Of a stretch of DNA of 64,000 bases, positions 26,921 to 34,575 are shown piece after piece (the first letter of the stretch is position 1; each line of letters begins with the position of its first letter). The stretch covers positions 186,001-250,000 of the forward strand of contig NZ_JABWCS010000221.1 of NCBI RefSeq assembly GCF_013359945.1, read 5' to 3'. The position numbers were made by a program, and so were the translations under genes. Source of the stretch: Paenibacillus agri (GTDB taxonomy: Bacteria; Bacillota; Bacilli; Paenibacillales; Paenibacillaceae). Below the pieces are notes generated by a model. The model was not told where the DNA came from. It did not search any database and saw nothing but the letters and a program-made list of their open reading frames with translations.

Positions 26921-26945
26921 CAAGAAACAGAAAGGATGTTTGGGA

Positions 26946-27506
26946 TTGGGGAAAAGAGAAGATATCACCGATGCCACGCTGGATTTGATTGACGAGCTTG
27001 GATTGCAGTCGGTTACCATTGCTCAGATCTTGAAAAAGGCGAAGGTTGGCTCGGGCACGCTATTTAATTATTTTCGAACCAAGGACGAGCTCGTTCACGA
27101 AGTATACAGGCTGGCAAGAAATAAGATGGGCTATAGTCTGCTGGAGGGCTATGACTCCACTGCCAGTCTGTATGAGCGGTTTACCAGTCTTCATCGGAAT
27201 CGAATACGCTTTGGAATGAAATACCGCAAGGAATTTCTGTTCAGTGACAGCTATTCCTTTTCGCCATATATACCGCCGGAACTACGTAATATGGATGAGT
27301 CGGGTGAGATCCAGGAGATCATGTCCGTCTTGTCCGAAGGACAGAAACAAGGTCTGATCCGGGATATGGATGCCAAGCTGTGTCATCAGATTACCTATGG
27401 AATTGTAGCTTCGGTATTAAAGGGCTACTATATTCAAAAATACGAATTGGATGAAAAGAGGGAAAAGGAGACGCTGGAAGCTTGCTGGAAAGCGATTAAG
27501 CTGTGA
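26946..27506 (+). CDS. TetR-family transcriptional regulator
   Basis: About 186 residues. The N-terminal helix-turn-helix is clear (DATLDLIDELGLQSVTIAQI, then VGSGTLFNYFRTKDELV) and is followed by an all-helical ligand domain. Starts are TTG codons at 26940 or 26946; the second is nine bases from AAAGGA and is preferred. No ATG exists in this frame before residue ~60. It is monocistronic, convergent with the nitroreductase; the target is unknown. TetR proteins of this size often control efflux or stress genes. Confidence 0.9.
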   Translation: MGKREDITDATLDLIDELGLQSVTIAQILKKAKVGSGTLFNYFRTKDELVHEVYRLARNKMGYSLLEGYDSTASLYERFTSLHRNRIRFGMKYRKEFLFSDSYSFSPYIPPELRNMDESGEIQEIMSVLSEGQKQGLIRDMDAKLCHQITYGIVASVLKGYYIQKYELDEKREKETLEACWKAIKL

Positions 27507-27528
27507 CCCGGCGTCTGAAGTCAATAAA

Positions 27529-27580
27529 ACCCGCAGAACAGAGGACTTTGTGAGAGTCTCTCCGTCTGCGGGTCTTTTTT
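27529..27580 (+). terminator. Intrinsic terminator of the TetR gene
   Basis: ACCCGCAGA pairs with TCTGCGGGT, with an inner GAGGAC/GTCTC stem, followed by T6. Confidence 0.85.
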
Positions 27581-27602
27581 AATTACTAACAGCTGTATAA
27601 GC

Positions 27603-27689
27603 TGAACTTAAGAATTAGGCAGGATGACTGGAGAATGCCCTGTAAAAATAAGGATATCATCAATCAGCAAGGTGCTATTCTTAAGTTCA
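27603..27689. repeat. 87-base element with 13-bp perfect inverted ends
   Basis: TGAACTTAAGAAT (27603-27615) is the exact complement of 27677-27689. The right end plus ACTTTATATA resembles the tail of the repeat at 30290-30311 (ATCTTAAGTTCGTCTTATAT). It could be a small non-autonomous element or part of that repeat family. It lies between the TetR terminator and the nitroreductase stop. Confidence 0.45.
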
Positions 27690-27722
27690 CTTTATATAAT
27701 CACGTTACCTCAAGCTATCGGC

Positions 27723-28340
27723 TCAAAAAAATTCAACAAACTCATTGACCGGCTTACGGTAGCCGCGGGGTCTGATCTTGTGCTGGTTGTCCTTGCCGAT
27801 GGTAATGAGCATCACCGGAACGAGGTTGTCCGGCAGATTCAGGACATGTGCCACAGCGGCTGGATCGAACCCGATCATGGGGCAGGTATCCCAGCCCTTG
27901 TCTTTGGCAATCAACATGAACTGCATGGCGGATAGGGAGGCATTACGGATTGCTTCGTCGCGCTGGAACGCGTCATTGCCGATGTAAGCTCCGTTAATGG
28001 CCTCAATTTGCTCATTATATTCTTCTTCTGACATCGCACCGAGAAGCTTAAGACCGCCATAGATTTCCGGAGCCTGAAGATACGCGTGTTTATCACCCAG
28101 CACGACGATGACGGCGGATGCCGTATGAGTCTTGTACTGACCGTAGGCTGCCTCGCGAATCTCTTCTTTTATCTTTTCGCTGGCAACGACTTTGTAGTGG
28201 GTGTGCTGCAGGTTATAAGCAGATGGGGCCAGTCGGGCTAGAGAGAACATTTCCTCCAGCTCATGCTGGGGAATCTTGATGCCTTCCACAAAATTGTTAG
28301 CCGATCTGCGGGATTGAACCAAATCTGTAAATGTACTCAT
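27723..28340 (-). CDS. Nitroreductase family protein
   Basis: 205 residues, an FMN-dependent NAD(P)H oxidoreductase of the NfsB/YodC type: RRSANNF (FMN phosphate-binding Arg/Ser), LAPSAYNLQ, and the C-terminal RPRGYRKP that reaches the FMN. These enzymes reduce quinones, nitroaromatics or similar electrophiles as dimers. The start is ATG 28340 with GGAGG eight bases upstream; the TTG five codons earlier overlaps that site. The gene is monocistronic. The A/T-rich promoter region has short repeats of AGTAA/TTACT but no certain operator. Confidence 0.92.
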   Translation of the reverse strand: MSTFTDLVQSRRSANNFVEGIKIPQHELEEMFSLARLAPSAYNLQHTHYKVVASEKIKEEIREAAYGQYKTHTASAVIVVLGDKHAYLQAPEIYGGLKLLGAMSEEEYNEQIEAINGAYIGNDAFQRDEAIRNASLSAMQFMLIAKDKGWDTCPMIGFDPAAVAHVLNLPDNLVPVMLITIGKDNQHKIRPRGYRKPVNEFVEFF

Positions 28341-28535
28341 ATTGAACGCCTCCAAAAATATATGTAGTGGTTAATAATCAATAGCTAGTATTAAATAATG
28401 AACTTACTATTAGTTACTCACTTAAAGTATCACACCTTTTGTCGGCCGTCAATGATGAAATATACTTTTTTTTCTTGATAGTAGGTTTATATAGATTGAA
28501 CTAAAAACTTAACACAAGCCTCACTATGAAAGCGT

Positions 28536-28565
28536 ATGACATTTTTGGCAAGGGTCTGCTATAAT
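28536..28565 (+). promoter_or_regulatory. Promoter of the SGNH hydrolase gene
   Basis: ATGACA (28536-28541) and TATAAT (28560-28565) are 18 bases apart, 86 bases upstream of the ATG. The rest of the 28341-28651 gap shows only A/T-rich sequence. Confidence 0.55.
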
Positions 28566-28651
28566 AGACTTCGTTAGAGGTGATCGGCTGGCAGAAACGG
28601 ACGGGTTCGGTCACGCTACGCTACAGATGCAGTCAGAGGAGGATTCTATTC

Positions 28652-29278
28652 ATGGCTTTTAAGAAAAATGACGTCATCCTGTTCCAGGGCGACAGTATTA
28701 CAGACGCAGGACGCAATTATGAAGACGCTTTATCGCTGGGCTACGGCTATCCTTTATTGATCGCTAGCCGGCTTGGACATCTCTATCCAGAGAAGAACCT
28801 TACCTTCCTTAACCGGGGCATCAGCGGCCATCGTGCCGTGGATTTGCAGGGGCGTTGGGACAAGGATTGTCTTGATCTGAAACCAACCTGGGTCTCCATT
28901 TATATCGGGATTAATGACACTTGGCGCCGCTATGATTCTGGAGATGCAACCTCGGCGGAGAAGTTCGAAGCTTCCTATCGTGATTTGATTGAACGCACGA
29001 AGAAGACGCTTGACGCGAAGCTGGTGCTGGTTGAGCCGTTTGTACTGCCTGTGCCGGAAGACCGGAAGGGTTGGCGCGAGGACCTGGATCCTAAAATTCA
29101 TGTGGTGCGTGAGCTTGCCCGTGAATATGGAGCGCTCCTGGTTCCGCTTGATGGCCTGTTCGCTGCGGCATCCGCCACAGCTGAGCCTGCATACTGGGCA
29201 CCGGATGGCGTTCACCCGTCTTCTGCGGGTCATGGACTGATTGCTGATGCCTGGTTGAAGACAGTTGGCGTGGAATAA
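28652..29278 (+). CDS. SGNH/GDSL-type esterase
   Basis: 208 residues. All four SGNH blocks are present: GDSIT (nucleophile Ser15), the Gly block LNRGISGHRA, YIGINDTWRR (Asn) and DGVHPSSAGH (catalytic Asp185 and His188). No signal peptide, so it is cytoplasmic. It resembles YxeP/TesA-like single-domain hydrolases acting on acetylated sugars or short esters. GAGGAGGATTCTATTC precedes the ATG. It is monocistronic, with promoter and terminator both visible. Confidence 0.93.
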   Translation: MAFKKNDVILFQGDSITDAGRNYEDALSLGYGYPLLIASRLGHLYPEKNLTFLNRGISGHRAVDLQGRWDKDCLDLKPTWVSIYIGINDTWRRYDSGDATSAEKFEASYRDLIERTKKTLDAKLVLVEPFVLPVPEDRKGWREDLDPKIHVVRELAREYGALLVPLDGLFAAASATAEPAYWAPDGVHPSSAGHGLIADAWLKTVGVE

Positions 29279-29330
29279 TTACAGACCAGACGGGTTGTTG
29301 TATCTGAACTACATATGAACTCATAAACGA

Positions 29331-29371
29331 AAGACTGAATCCGGCCCAAGTGACCGATTCAGTCTTTTTTT
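29331..29371 (+). terminator. Intrinsic terminator of the SGNH hydrolase gene
   Basis: AAGACTGAATC(C)GG pairs with CCGATTCAGTCTT, followed by a seven-base T-run. Confidence 0.9.
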
Positions 29372-29462
29372 GAAGCAACCGCTATCGTTTTTTCGTACAA
29401 AATTTCATTCATGGAGTTTATCGTTTATAATGGAGTGTACAGTTTTTTGGAGGTGATTTTCC

Positions 29463-29906
29463 ATTCGTCATTTCTTTCTGATCGTATCCCTTCTTGCAGT
29501 GATGGTGTTAAGCGGGTGCCAGAATGCTTTTGGATATATTAATGCAAGGTGGATTCATGAGATCAGCCTGACCTATCATCAACTGGACCAACAAACGGAG
29601 CAGCAAGCAGCGAATGTTGAGCCGAAGTCTATTTCTGATGCTGCCCTGATCAAGACGGTAGCGGAGGCGATGAACAAGAGCAAGCGGATTCAGGGAGAGC
29701 TTGATTACGCCCCTGATTTTATAATGAAGCTGGTTTACGGGGACGGATACACTGAAGAATATGCCCTCGGCCTTGGAAAAGAGAAGGGACATAACGGGCT
29801 GCTCGTTGCTAGCGTTAACAGCGGTAAAGGCTATTCCATACCGGCGAAGCATGCTGACAAACTCAGGGACATGATATACGGGGCGGCCAGTGCGGATGGC
29901 GAATAG
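29463..29906 (+). CDS. Small lipoprotein, probable ATT start
   Basis: 147 residues if read from ATT 29463: (M)RHFFLIVSLLAVMVLSGC is a complete lipoprotein signal (Arg/His, hydrophobic core, lipobox VLSGC). The nearest standard starts, GTG 29499 and ATG 29502, would leave only a few residues before the Cys and no ribosome-binding site. GGAGGTGAT (29449-29457), complementary to the 16S tail over nine bases, lies five bases before ATT. The mature part (about 125 residues, with YGDGYTEEYALGLG) is a soluble domain without a recognised family. TATAAT at 29426 is a -10 candidate. Confidence 0.75.
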   Translation: MRHFFLIVSLLAVMVLSGCQNAFGYINARWIHEISLTYHQLDQQTEQQAANVEPKSISDAALIKTVAEAMNKSKRIQGELDYAPDFIMKLVYGDGYTEEYALGLGKEKGHNGLLVASVNSGKGYSIPAKHADKLRDMIYGAASADGE

Positions 29907-30099
29907 CCGGCTGCGAAATCCGTTCAAGCTACTGCTCCCATTAACGGGACGGGAGGAGTACCTGAATGGGACTGAATTTCAGCGGGTTGATCCATAACGC
30001 AGACTGTAGGATTCTTTTCTCCATACATAAGGTAAAATGGAAGAGTTCAGTTCAAGTATATAAGGCGAATGGGAGAAATTAACAGAGGGAAGGGAGGAA

Positions 30100-30312
30100 C
30101 GAAGGGGGAGGTTTGGAACTGTAGGAGCGAAGCGCTCGTCTGAAAACTTTCCGCAGGAAAGCTCGCATCGGAAGCGCAGGCTGTCTCCGGATTTTATCCG
30201 CGAATAGCGGTATAATCAAAAAAATCTGGAGACAACAACGGCCGGAAGTCCAAACATTCCACCGTAGTGACGACCAAGCCTTGAGTGTGAATCTTAAGTT
30301 CGTCTTATATAG
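30100..30312. repeat. Intergenic repeat with stem-loop (family B, copy 1)
   Basis: The head GGAGCGAAGCGCTCG is followed by an inverted repeat CTGTCTCCGGATTTT (30181-30195) against AAAATCTGGAGACAA (30221-30235), enclosing CCGCGAATAGCGG. The tail 30231-30311 (CCGGAAGTC, AAACAT, GTAGTGACGACCAA, CTTGAGTG, GAATCTTAAG, CGTCTTATAT) recurs at 54430-54517. The remaining parts of the 29907-30389 gap show nothing further. This is a dispersed non-coding repeat, possibly transcribed. Confidence 0.65.
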
Positions 30313-30389
30313 AGGGCAAACATGGAGTATTGCCGCATATGATGAGGTAAACATAAAGAGATTTTATTGGGCGAGAGGAATGTGAACTA

Positions 30390-31136
30390 ATGATATGTAA
30401 TACAGCGAAAGACCTGGAAGGCCTGAAGGCAGCAGGGAAAGTGGTGGGCTACACCATTGCCGAGATGAAAAAGAGTGTTGTGCCGGGAATGACTACGCGT
30501 GAGCTTGATGAGATTGGCGCGAAAATTCTGAAAGAGGCCGGGGCGGCGTCAGCTCCCCAAGTGACGTACAATTTTCCAGGAGCGACCTGCATCAGCGTTA
30601 ATGAGGAGGTAGCTCATGGTATCCCTGGCTCCAGAGTTATTCAGGCGGGGGATCTCATCAACATCGATGTGTCCGCAGAATTGAACGGGTATTACGGAGA
30701 TGCCGGGGTGTCCTTCCAGCTCCCGCCTTATAATGAGAAGCTTCAGCATTTGTGCCGCAGCACCGAAGAAACGATGATGAGCGTAATCAACCATCTCCGG
30801 GCCGGCATGAAGGTTAATGAGATCGGCAGAGTTATGGAGAGCGAGGCACGCAAGCGTGGGTACAGAGTGATACGTAATCTTTGCAGCCATGGAATTGGGA
30901 AATCCCTGCATGATAAGCCGAATGAAATTTTGCCATATTATGAACCCCGTATAACCACCGTTCTAAAAGAAGGGCAAGTTCTTACTGTGGAACCGTTCCT
31001 CTCTACCGGTGCAGAGTATGTAGATCCGCAAGCGGATGGATGGACACTCAGCGTGGCGGATGACAGCCGGGTGGCGCAGTATGAACATACTATTATTGTA
31101 ACTAAGGGCGAGCCGGTGATTCTGACGCGTGCTTAA
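30390..31136 (+). CDS. map: Methionine aminopeptidase, type I
   Basis: 248 residues. It removes N-terminal Met from new proteins. The pita-bread metal site is visible: Asp in NIDVSAELNGYYGD (two Asp ligands), His in CSHGIG, Glu in TVEPFLS and Glu in YEHTI. No N-terminal zinc finger, as usual for bacteria. GAGAGGAA lies nine bases before ATG 30390. It is not in the usual secY-adk-map ribosomal cluster, so it is probably a second copy, as in many Bacillales (YflG-like); the main copy would be elsewhere. Confidence 0.94.
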   Translation: MICNTAKDLEGLKAAGKVVGYTIAEMKKSVVPGMTTRELDEIGAKILKEAGAASAPQVTYNFPGATCISVNEEVAHGIPGSRVIQAGDLINIDVSAELNGYYGDAGVSFQLPPYNEKLQHLCRSTEETMMSVINHLRAGMKVNEIGRVMESEARKRGYRVIRNLCSHGIGKSLHDKPNEILPYYEPRITTVLKEGQVLTVEPFLSTGAEYVDPQADGWTLSVADDSRVAQYEHTIIVTKGEPVILTRA

Positions 31137-31248
31137 CAGCCATGGGCGTCTCTTCTCATAAGGTTAACAATGGAGTAGAATGTAACTATTACTGTTGCAT
31201 TAAAAAGGGCGCCCTTATCTGAGAATGCTACTGTGAGGAGAGATCAAC

Positions 31249-31671
31249 ATGAACATCAGCACCCGGTTTGCGGTTGCTATTCATATTCTGACTTTGATTG
31301 ACAGCAACAAGGATGGCAAAAGCACTTCGGAGTGGATTGCCAGCAGTGTTAACACGAATCCCGTGGTGATCCGCCGGATCACAGGGATGCTAAATAAAGC
31401 GGGTCTGGTGGATGTGCGTCCGGGAGTGGCGGGTGCCAAGCTGGCACGTGATCCTGAGCAGATTACCCTGCTTGAGATTTATAAAGCGGTAAATGCCGTG
31501 GAGGAAGGCTCTCTTTTTGCTATACATGAGCATCCGAACCCTGACTGTCCGGTTGGTAAGAACATCGCCGGAGCGATTGTGCCGGTCTTTGGCCGTGCGC
31601 AAACAGCGATGGAGAGTGTGCTGCAGGGCGTCACGCTCGCCGAGATTGCCAACGAAATGCCGGTGATCTGA
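31249..31671 (+). CDS. Rrf2-family transcriptional regulator (YwnA-like)
   Basis: 140 residues: MNISTRFAVAIHILTLI starts a typical Rrf2 winged helix (recognition region TNPVVIRRITGMLNKAG, wing VRPGVAGAKLA). The three-Cys iron-sulfur loop of IscR/NsrR is absent; only one Cys remains, in NPDCPVGKNI. It therefore belongs to the YwnA type, which may sense by another route. GAGGAGAGATCAAC precedes the ATG. It is followed by a terminator; no obvious target adjoins. Confidence 0.92.
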   Translation: MNISTRFAVAIHILTLIDSNKDGKSTSEWIASSVNTNPVVIRRITGMLNKAGLVDVRPGVAGAKLARDPEQITLLEIYKAVNAVEEGSLFAIHEHPNPDCPVGKNIAGAIVPVFGRAQTAMESVLQGVTLAEIANEMPVI

Positions 31672-31697
31672 GCATTGGAATAGAGAAAGGTACGCGT

Positions 31698-31738
31698 AAG
31701 GCCAGCGATATGTGCGAACATGGCGCTGGCCTTTTTTA
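31698..31738 (+). terminator. Intrinsic terminator of the Rrf2 gene
   Basis: AAGGCCAGCG pairs with CGCTGGCCTT, followed by T4 and an A/T tail. Confidence 0.88.
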
Positions 31739-31753
31739 TACTGAGGGATTGAT

Positions 31754-31882
31754 GTGAGAAACCGTCGTGGTAACGCAACTGTTACCCTTTGGTGTGTCGT
31801 CGGGAATGATGCCAGAAATCTGTATGACAGCCTTGGCTTCAAGGAAAAGTATACGATGGAATTTGTTCGGAAAACGTTGTGA
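31754..31882 (+). pseudogene. C-terminal remnant of a GNAT acetyltransferase
   Basis: A 42-codon open frame ends ...GNDARNLYDSLGFKEKYT..., the conserved acetyl-CoA-binding A-R-x-L-Y-x-x-L-G-F end of GNAT enzymes, followed by a normal tail and TGA. The rest of the domain is missing upstream, where the Rrf2 terminator lies. It is a deletion remnant. Confidence 0.6.
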
Positions 31883-31901
31883 TTTCTATTGTATTCTCAT
31901 G

Positions 31902-31907
31902 TATAAT
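31902..31907 (+). promoter_or_regulatory. -10 box of the leader peptide/GNAT transcript
   Basis: TATAAT at 31902-31907, with TTGTGA at 31877-31882 as a poorly spaced (19 bases) -35 candidate. It precedes the 11-codon frame at 31941. Confidence 0.4.
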
Positions 31908-31940
31908 GAAATCTGATTTCCAAGACGAAGGGACTGAACT

Positions 31941-31976
31941 ATGCGCAGATATCAATATTTTAAACCTGGCTATTAA
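31941..31976 (+). CDS. Possible 11-residue leader peptide upstream of the GNAT gene
   Basis: ATG 31941 reads MRRYQYFKPGY and stops at TAA, 21 bases before the GNAT start. AAGGGA lies seven bases upstream of the ATG, so the frame has its own good ribosome-binding site. Short translated leaders of this kind often control resistance or acetyltransferase genes by ribosome stalling or by re-initiation. No clear attenuator stem is visible between the two frames. Speculative. Confidence 0.4.
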   Translation: MRRYQYFKPGY

Positions 31977-31997
31977 AATATAATGGAGGTAAAAGTA

Positions 31998-32528
31998 TTG
32001 ATTACAGTGTTAGAAACAGAACGTTTGCATTTGAGAAAAATGGATGTATCGGATTCTTCTAGCTTGTTTAAAATTTGGTCTGATCCAGAAGTTACTAAAT
32101 TTATGAATGTTAGTTGTTTTACTGATGAACATCAAGCAATCGAAATGATTAATCTTCTTGATGATCTTTCTCAAGACCTTAAGGCTATTCGTTTCTCCAT
32201 AATTAACAAAGAGTCCAATGAAATTATAGGTTCTTGTGGTTATAATTCTTTGGATTTTGAAAATGAAAAAGCAGAGATAGGGTATGATATTGCTAAATCA
32301 TTTTGGGGAAAAGGATATGCTTCAGAAGCTCTCTCTTCTTTGTTAGATTATGCATTCTCATCTTTGAAGCTAAATCGAATCGAAGCAAAGGTTGATCCCC
32401 AAAATGTGAATTCTATCAAGCTTTTGCAGAAGCTCAATTTTACGTTTGAAGGAACACTTAGACAATACGAAAGAGTAGACGGAAAGTTTAACGATCTCAA
32501 TGTTTATTCAAAATTAATATTAGATTAA
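31998..32528 (+). CDS. GNAT acetyltransferase, RimJ/RimL type
   Basis: 176 residues from TTG 31998; GGAGGT lies eight bases upstream. The in-frame ATG at 31983 overlaps that site and is rejected. LETERLHLRKMD at the N terminus and the acetyl-CoA loop SFWGKGYASEAL (about 100-112), then NVNSIKLLQKLNFTFEG, are typical. RimJ/L-type enzymes acetylate N-terminal amines of proteins or small molecules. The gene is clearly more AT-rich than its surroundings, suggesting recent acquisition; it sits next to the remnant of another GNAT. Confidence 0.9.
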   Translation: MITVLETERLHLRKMDVSDSSSLFKIWSDPEVTKFMNVSCFTDEHQAIEMINLLDDLSQDLKAIRFSIINKESNEIIGSCGYNSLDFENEKAEIGYDIAKSFWGKGYASEALSSLLDYAFSSLKLNRIEAKVDPQNVNSIKLLQKLNFTFEGTLRQYERVDGKFNDLNVYSKLILD

Positions 32529-32582
32529 TTTGAGTTTTTTCCTACTTTGGAACACGAGGGTCTATTAAAGAGTACTTTGTTC

Positions 32583-32637
32583 TAGGAAGGGCATTCCAAA
32601 GAGTCATGAAATGGCTGCTAGGGGATGTCCTTTTTAC
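32583..32637 (+). terminator. Probable terminator of the GNAT gene
   Basis: AAGGGCATTCC pairs (one G-T, one mismatch) with GGGATGTCCTT, followed by T4. The remainder up to the next promoter shows nothing else. Confidence 0.55.
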
Positions 32638-32715
32638 GTTGAGGAATCGTTGCGAAGGACTTTCGCTCGCTTGCGCTTATGCCTGACCAGGGGTAATCGT
32701 TTTTTGTGGGGGTAA

Positions 32716-32777
32716 TTGACAAACTTATGGAACGTTACTATACTAATTATAGTTAATGTGTAACTTCAGTGGTTACA
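32716..32777 (+). promoter_or_regulatory. Strong promoter with flanking palindromes, catechol dioxygenase-like gene
   Basis: TTGACA (32716-32721), 17 bases, TATACT (32739-32744) is a near-consensus promoter. CTATA-N5-TATAG overlaps the -10 box and TGTAAC-N7-GTTACA (32759-32777) lies just downstream. The placement suggests repression, as known for MhqR/YodB-type control of catE-like genes, although neither sequence matches those published operators exactly. Confidence 0.55.
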
Positions 32778-32864
32778 AATATGTATGTGAAGCGAGCAAG
32801 CTGAGAAAACTGGGAAGAATACTTATGGAGATGGACTTCGTACCTACCTTTAGGAGGAATTGAT

Positions 32865-33731
32865 ATGACTGCTACAGCAATATTGCATCAGGATACCGAA
32901 ATTGGACTTGTACAGATCAGGGTCAGCAATCTGGAGCGTTCCCTTGCCTTTTATCAGAATGTTGTCGGATTCAAGGTGCTGCGGCAGACAGCGCATGAGG
33001 CTGAACTGACGGCTGACGGGGAGACTGTGCTGGTTATTCTGCGGGAGATTGAGAATGCCAAAGTGCTCCGTCGTAATTCGGCAGCAGGATTGTACCATTT
33101 TGCCATTCTAGTCCCAGACCGTCCGAGCCTGGGCCTCGTTCTACGCAACCTGATTGCATCCGACATTCATGTAGGACAGGGAGATCATCTGGTCAGTGAG
33201 GCACTGTATATTCAGGATCCTGATAACAATGGCATTGAGCTGTACCGGGATCGTCCTCGCGAGACTTGGCAACGGGATCCGCAAGGAAACTATATCATGA
33301 CCACCGATGCTGTGGATGTGGATGGCCTGCTGGCTGCTTCGGAAGGGCTGACCTGGGAAGGGCTTCCTGCAGGTACGGTCATTGGTCATGTGCACTTTCA
33401 TGTGGGAAATATGAACGAGGCGCGAAAATTCTATATTGACCTGCTGGGGTTCGAACAGGTGGCTCACTATGGTGATGCGGCATTGTTCATCTCGGCCGGA
33501 GGCTACCACCACCATATCGGGCTGAACATTTGGGCCGGAGAAGGTGCGCCGGCAGCGCCGGCGGATGCACCGAACATTGATTATTTCACCTTGTTGCTGC
33601 CTAGCGAAGAAGAGCGGGCCGCTGCCCTGGAACGTGTCCGTCAGGCAGGATATGCTGTGGAAGAGCAAGATGGCGTACCGACGATCAAGGACCCATGGAA
33701 TATCGGGATCAGATTGATCGTGAAGCAATAA
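32865..33731 (+). CDS. VOC-family extradiol dioxygenase-like protein (CatE/MhqE type)
   Basis: 288 residues with two vicinal-oxygen-chelate modules: residues 10-125 (LVQIRVSNLERSLAFYQNVV) and 168-286 (IGHVHFHVGNMNEARKFY). His in GLVQ/GHVHFHV, HHHIGLN and Glu in GIELYRDRP are candidate metal ligands. In B. subtilis the related CatE cleaves catechol and MhqA/E/O act on hydroquinones during thiol/quinone stress. TTTAGGAGGAATTGAT precedes ATG 32865. It is monocistronic behind a strong promoter with palindromes. Actual substrate unproven. Confidence 0.9.
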   Translation: MTATAILHQDTEIGLVQIRVSNLERSLAFYQNVVGFKVLRQTAHEAELTADGETVLVILREIENAKVLRRNSAAGLYHFAILVPDRPSLGLVLRNLIASDIHVGQGDHLVSEALYIQDPDNNGIELYRDRPRETWQRDPQGNYIMTTDAVDVDGLLAASEGLTWEGLPAGTVIGHVHFHVGNMNEARKFYIDLLGFEQVAHYGDAALFISAGGYHHHIGLNIWAGEGAPAAPADAPNIDYFTLLLPSEEERAAALERVRQAGYAVEEQDGVPTIKDPWNIGIRLIVKQ

Positions 33732-33751
33732 GACTGAATAGCTTTGAAAAA

Positions 33752-33787
33752 AAGGCAGGGCCGGCTAATTCCGGTCCTGCCTTTTTG
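33752..33787. terminator. Intrinsic terminator after the VOC gene
   Basis: AAGGCAGGGCCGG pairs with CCGGTCCTGCCTT, T5 after it and A-rich before it; usable from both sides. Confidence 0.9.
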
Positions 33788-33819
33788 CTGACCCTGTAAT
33801 TACTGTTGCTGATCCTGCG

Positions 33820-34575
33820 TTACTGTTGTCCTTCGGACAATTCAGCAATTCGCCGATTGGCGTCCCCGCGATATATCCCGCCGTGGTAGCAGATCACCGT
33901 GTCTATGGGATAGTCGGCCAGCTTGGATAAAGAAGCCACCGCTGTTGCCATGTCAGGGGTAGACGAGCTATCCGGTCCATGAAGCTCACTCTCCCGGACG
34001 ATCAGTGCATCCCCCGCAATAAGTGCTCGGCTGGCCTGATGGTATAGGCAAAGATGTCCGGGACTGTGCCCGGGTGTATGAATGACAGTGATTCCGCCCG
34101 CTAGAGGAAGCTGCTCACCGTCTGCAAGGGTGTCATCCACTTTCCCCTTCGGCGGGTTCTTCAGTACGGATAGAAAGGCCTGCCGCCATTCCGCGGGTAC
34201 ATGGGGCGGGAGCATCGCTTCGGCGGCAGCGAGCGCCTCCGGCGTATGCTTGAGCAGCATTTTTTCACCCTCGATATGGGGCTTCTCTAAGGCGTGCGCT
34301 AGAACGGTTGGTGCATTTCCGCGGCTAGTCAGTATGGCGGGCAGACTTCCGATATGATCCAGATCCTGATGGGTAATTAAGATGGTGCCAAGCTTGGACC
34401 AGGGAACGCCAGCCATGTCGAAGGCCTCCTGGAAATTCTCCAGCAGACCCGGGTATCCGGTATCGATCAATACCGCAGTGTTCTCGTCATGGAGCAGGAC
34501 AGGGTAGATAGTATCACTTCCGCCCATAACCTGTGCCGTAATCTCCAGCATGTCTATTCCTTTGGCAATATGCAT
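33820..34575 (-). CDS. MBL-fold metallo-hydrolase
   Basis: 251 residues. The metal motif reads THQDLDHIG, i.e. H-x-D-x-D-H in place of the classical H-x-H-x-D-H; a variant seen in a subgroup of Bacillales MBL proteins. His in HTPGHSPGH, Asp in ALIAGDALI and His in CYHGG complete the site. It is of the glyoxalase II-like branch and most likely hydrolyses a thioester or lactone; substrate unknown. GGAGGGATACC precedes ATG 34575. Monocistronic. Confidence 0.9.
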   Translation of the reverse strand: MHIAKGIDMLEITAQVMGGSDTIYPVLLHDENTAVLIDTGYPGLLENFQEAFDMAGVPWSKLGTILITHQDLDHIGSLPAILTSRGNAPTVLAHALEKPHIEGEKMLLKHTPEALAAAEAMLPPHVPAEWRQAFLSVLKNPPKGKVDDTLADGEQLPLAGGITVIHTPGHSPGHLCLYHQASRALIAGDALIVRESELHGPDSSSTPDMATAVASLSKLADYPIDTVICYHGGIYRGDANRRIAELSEGQQ

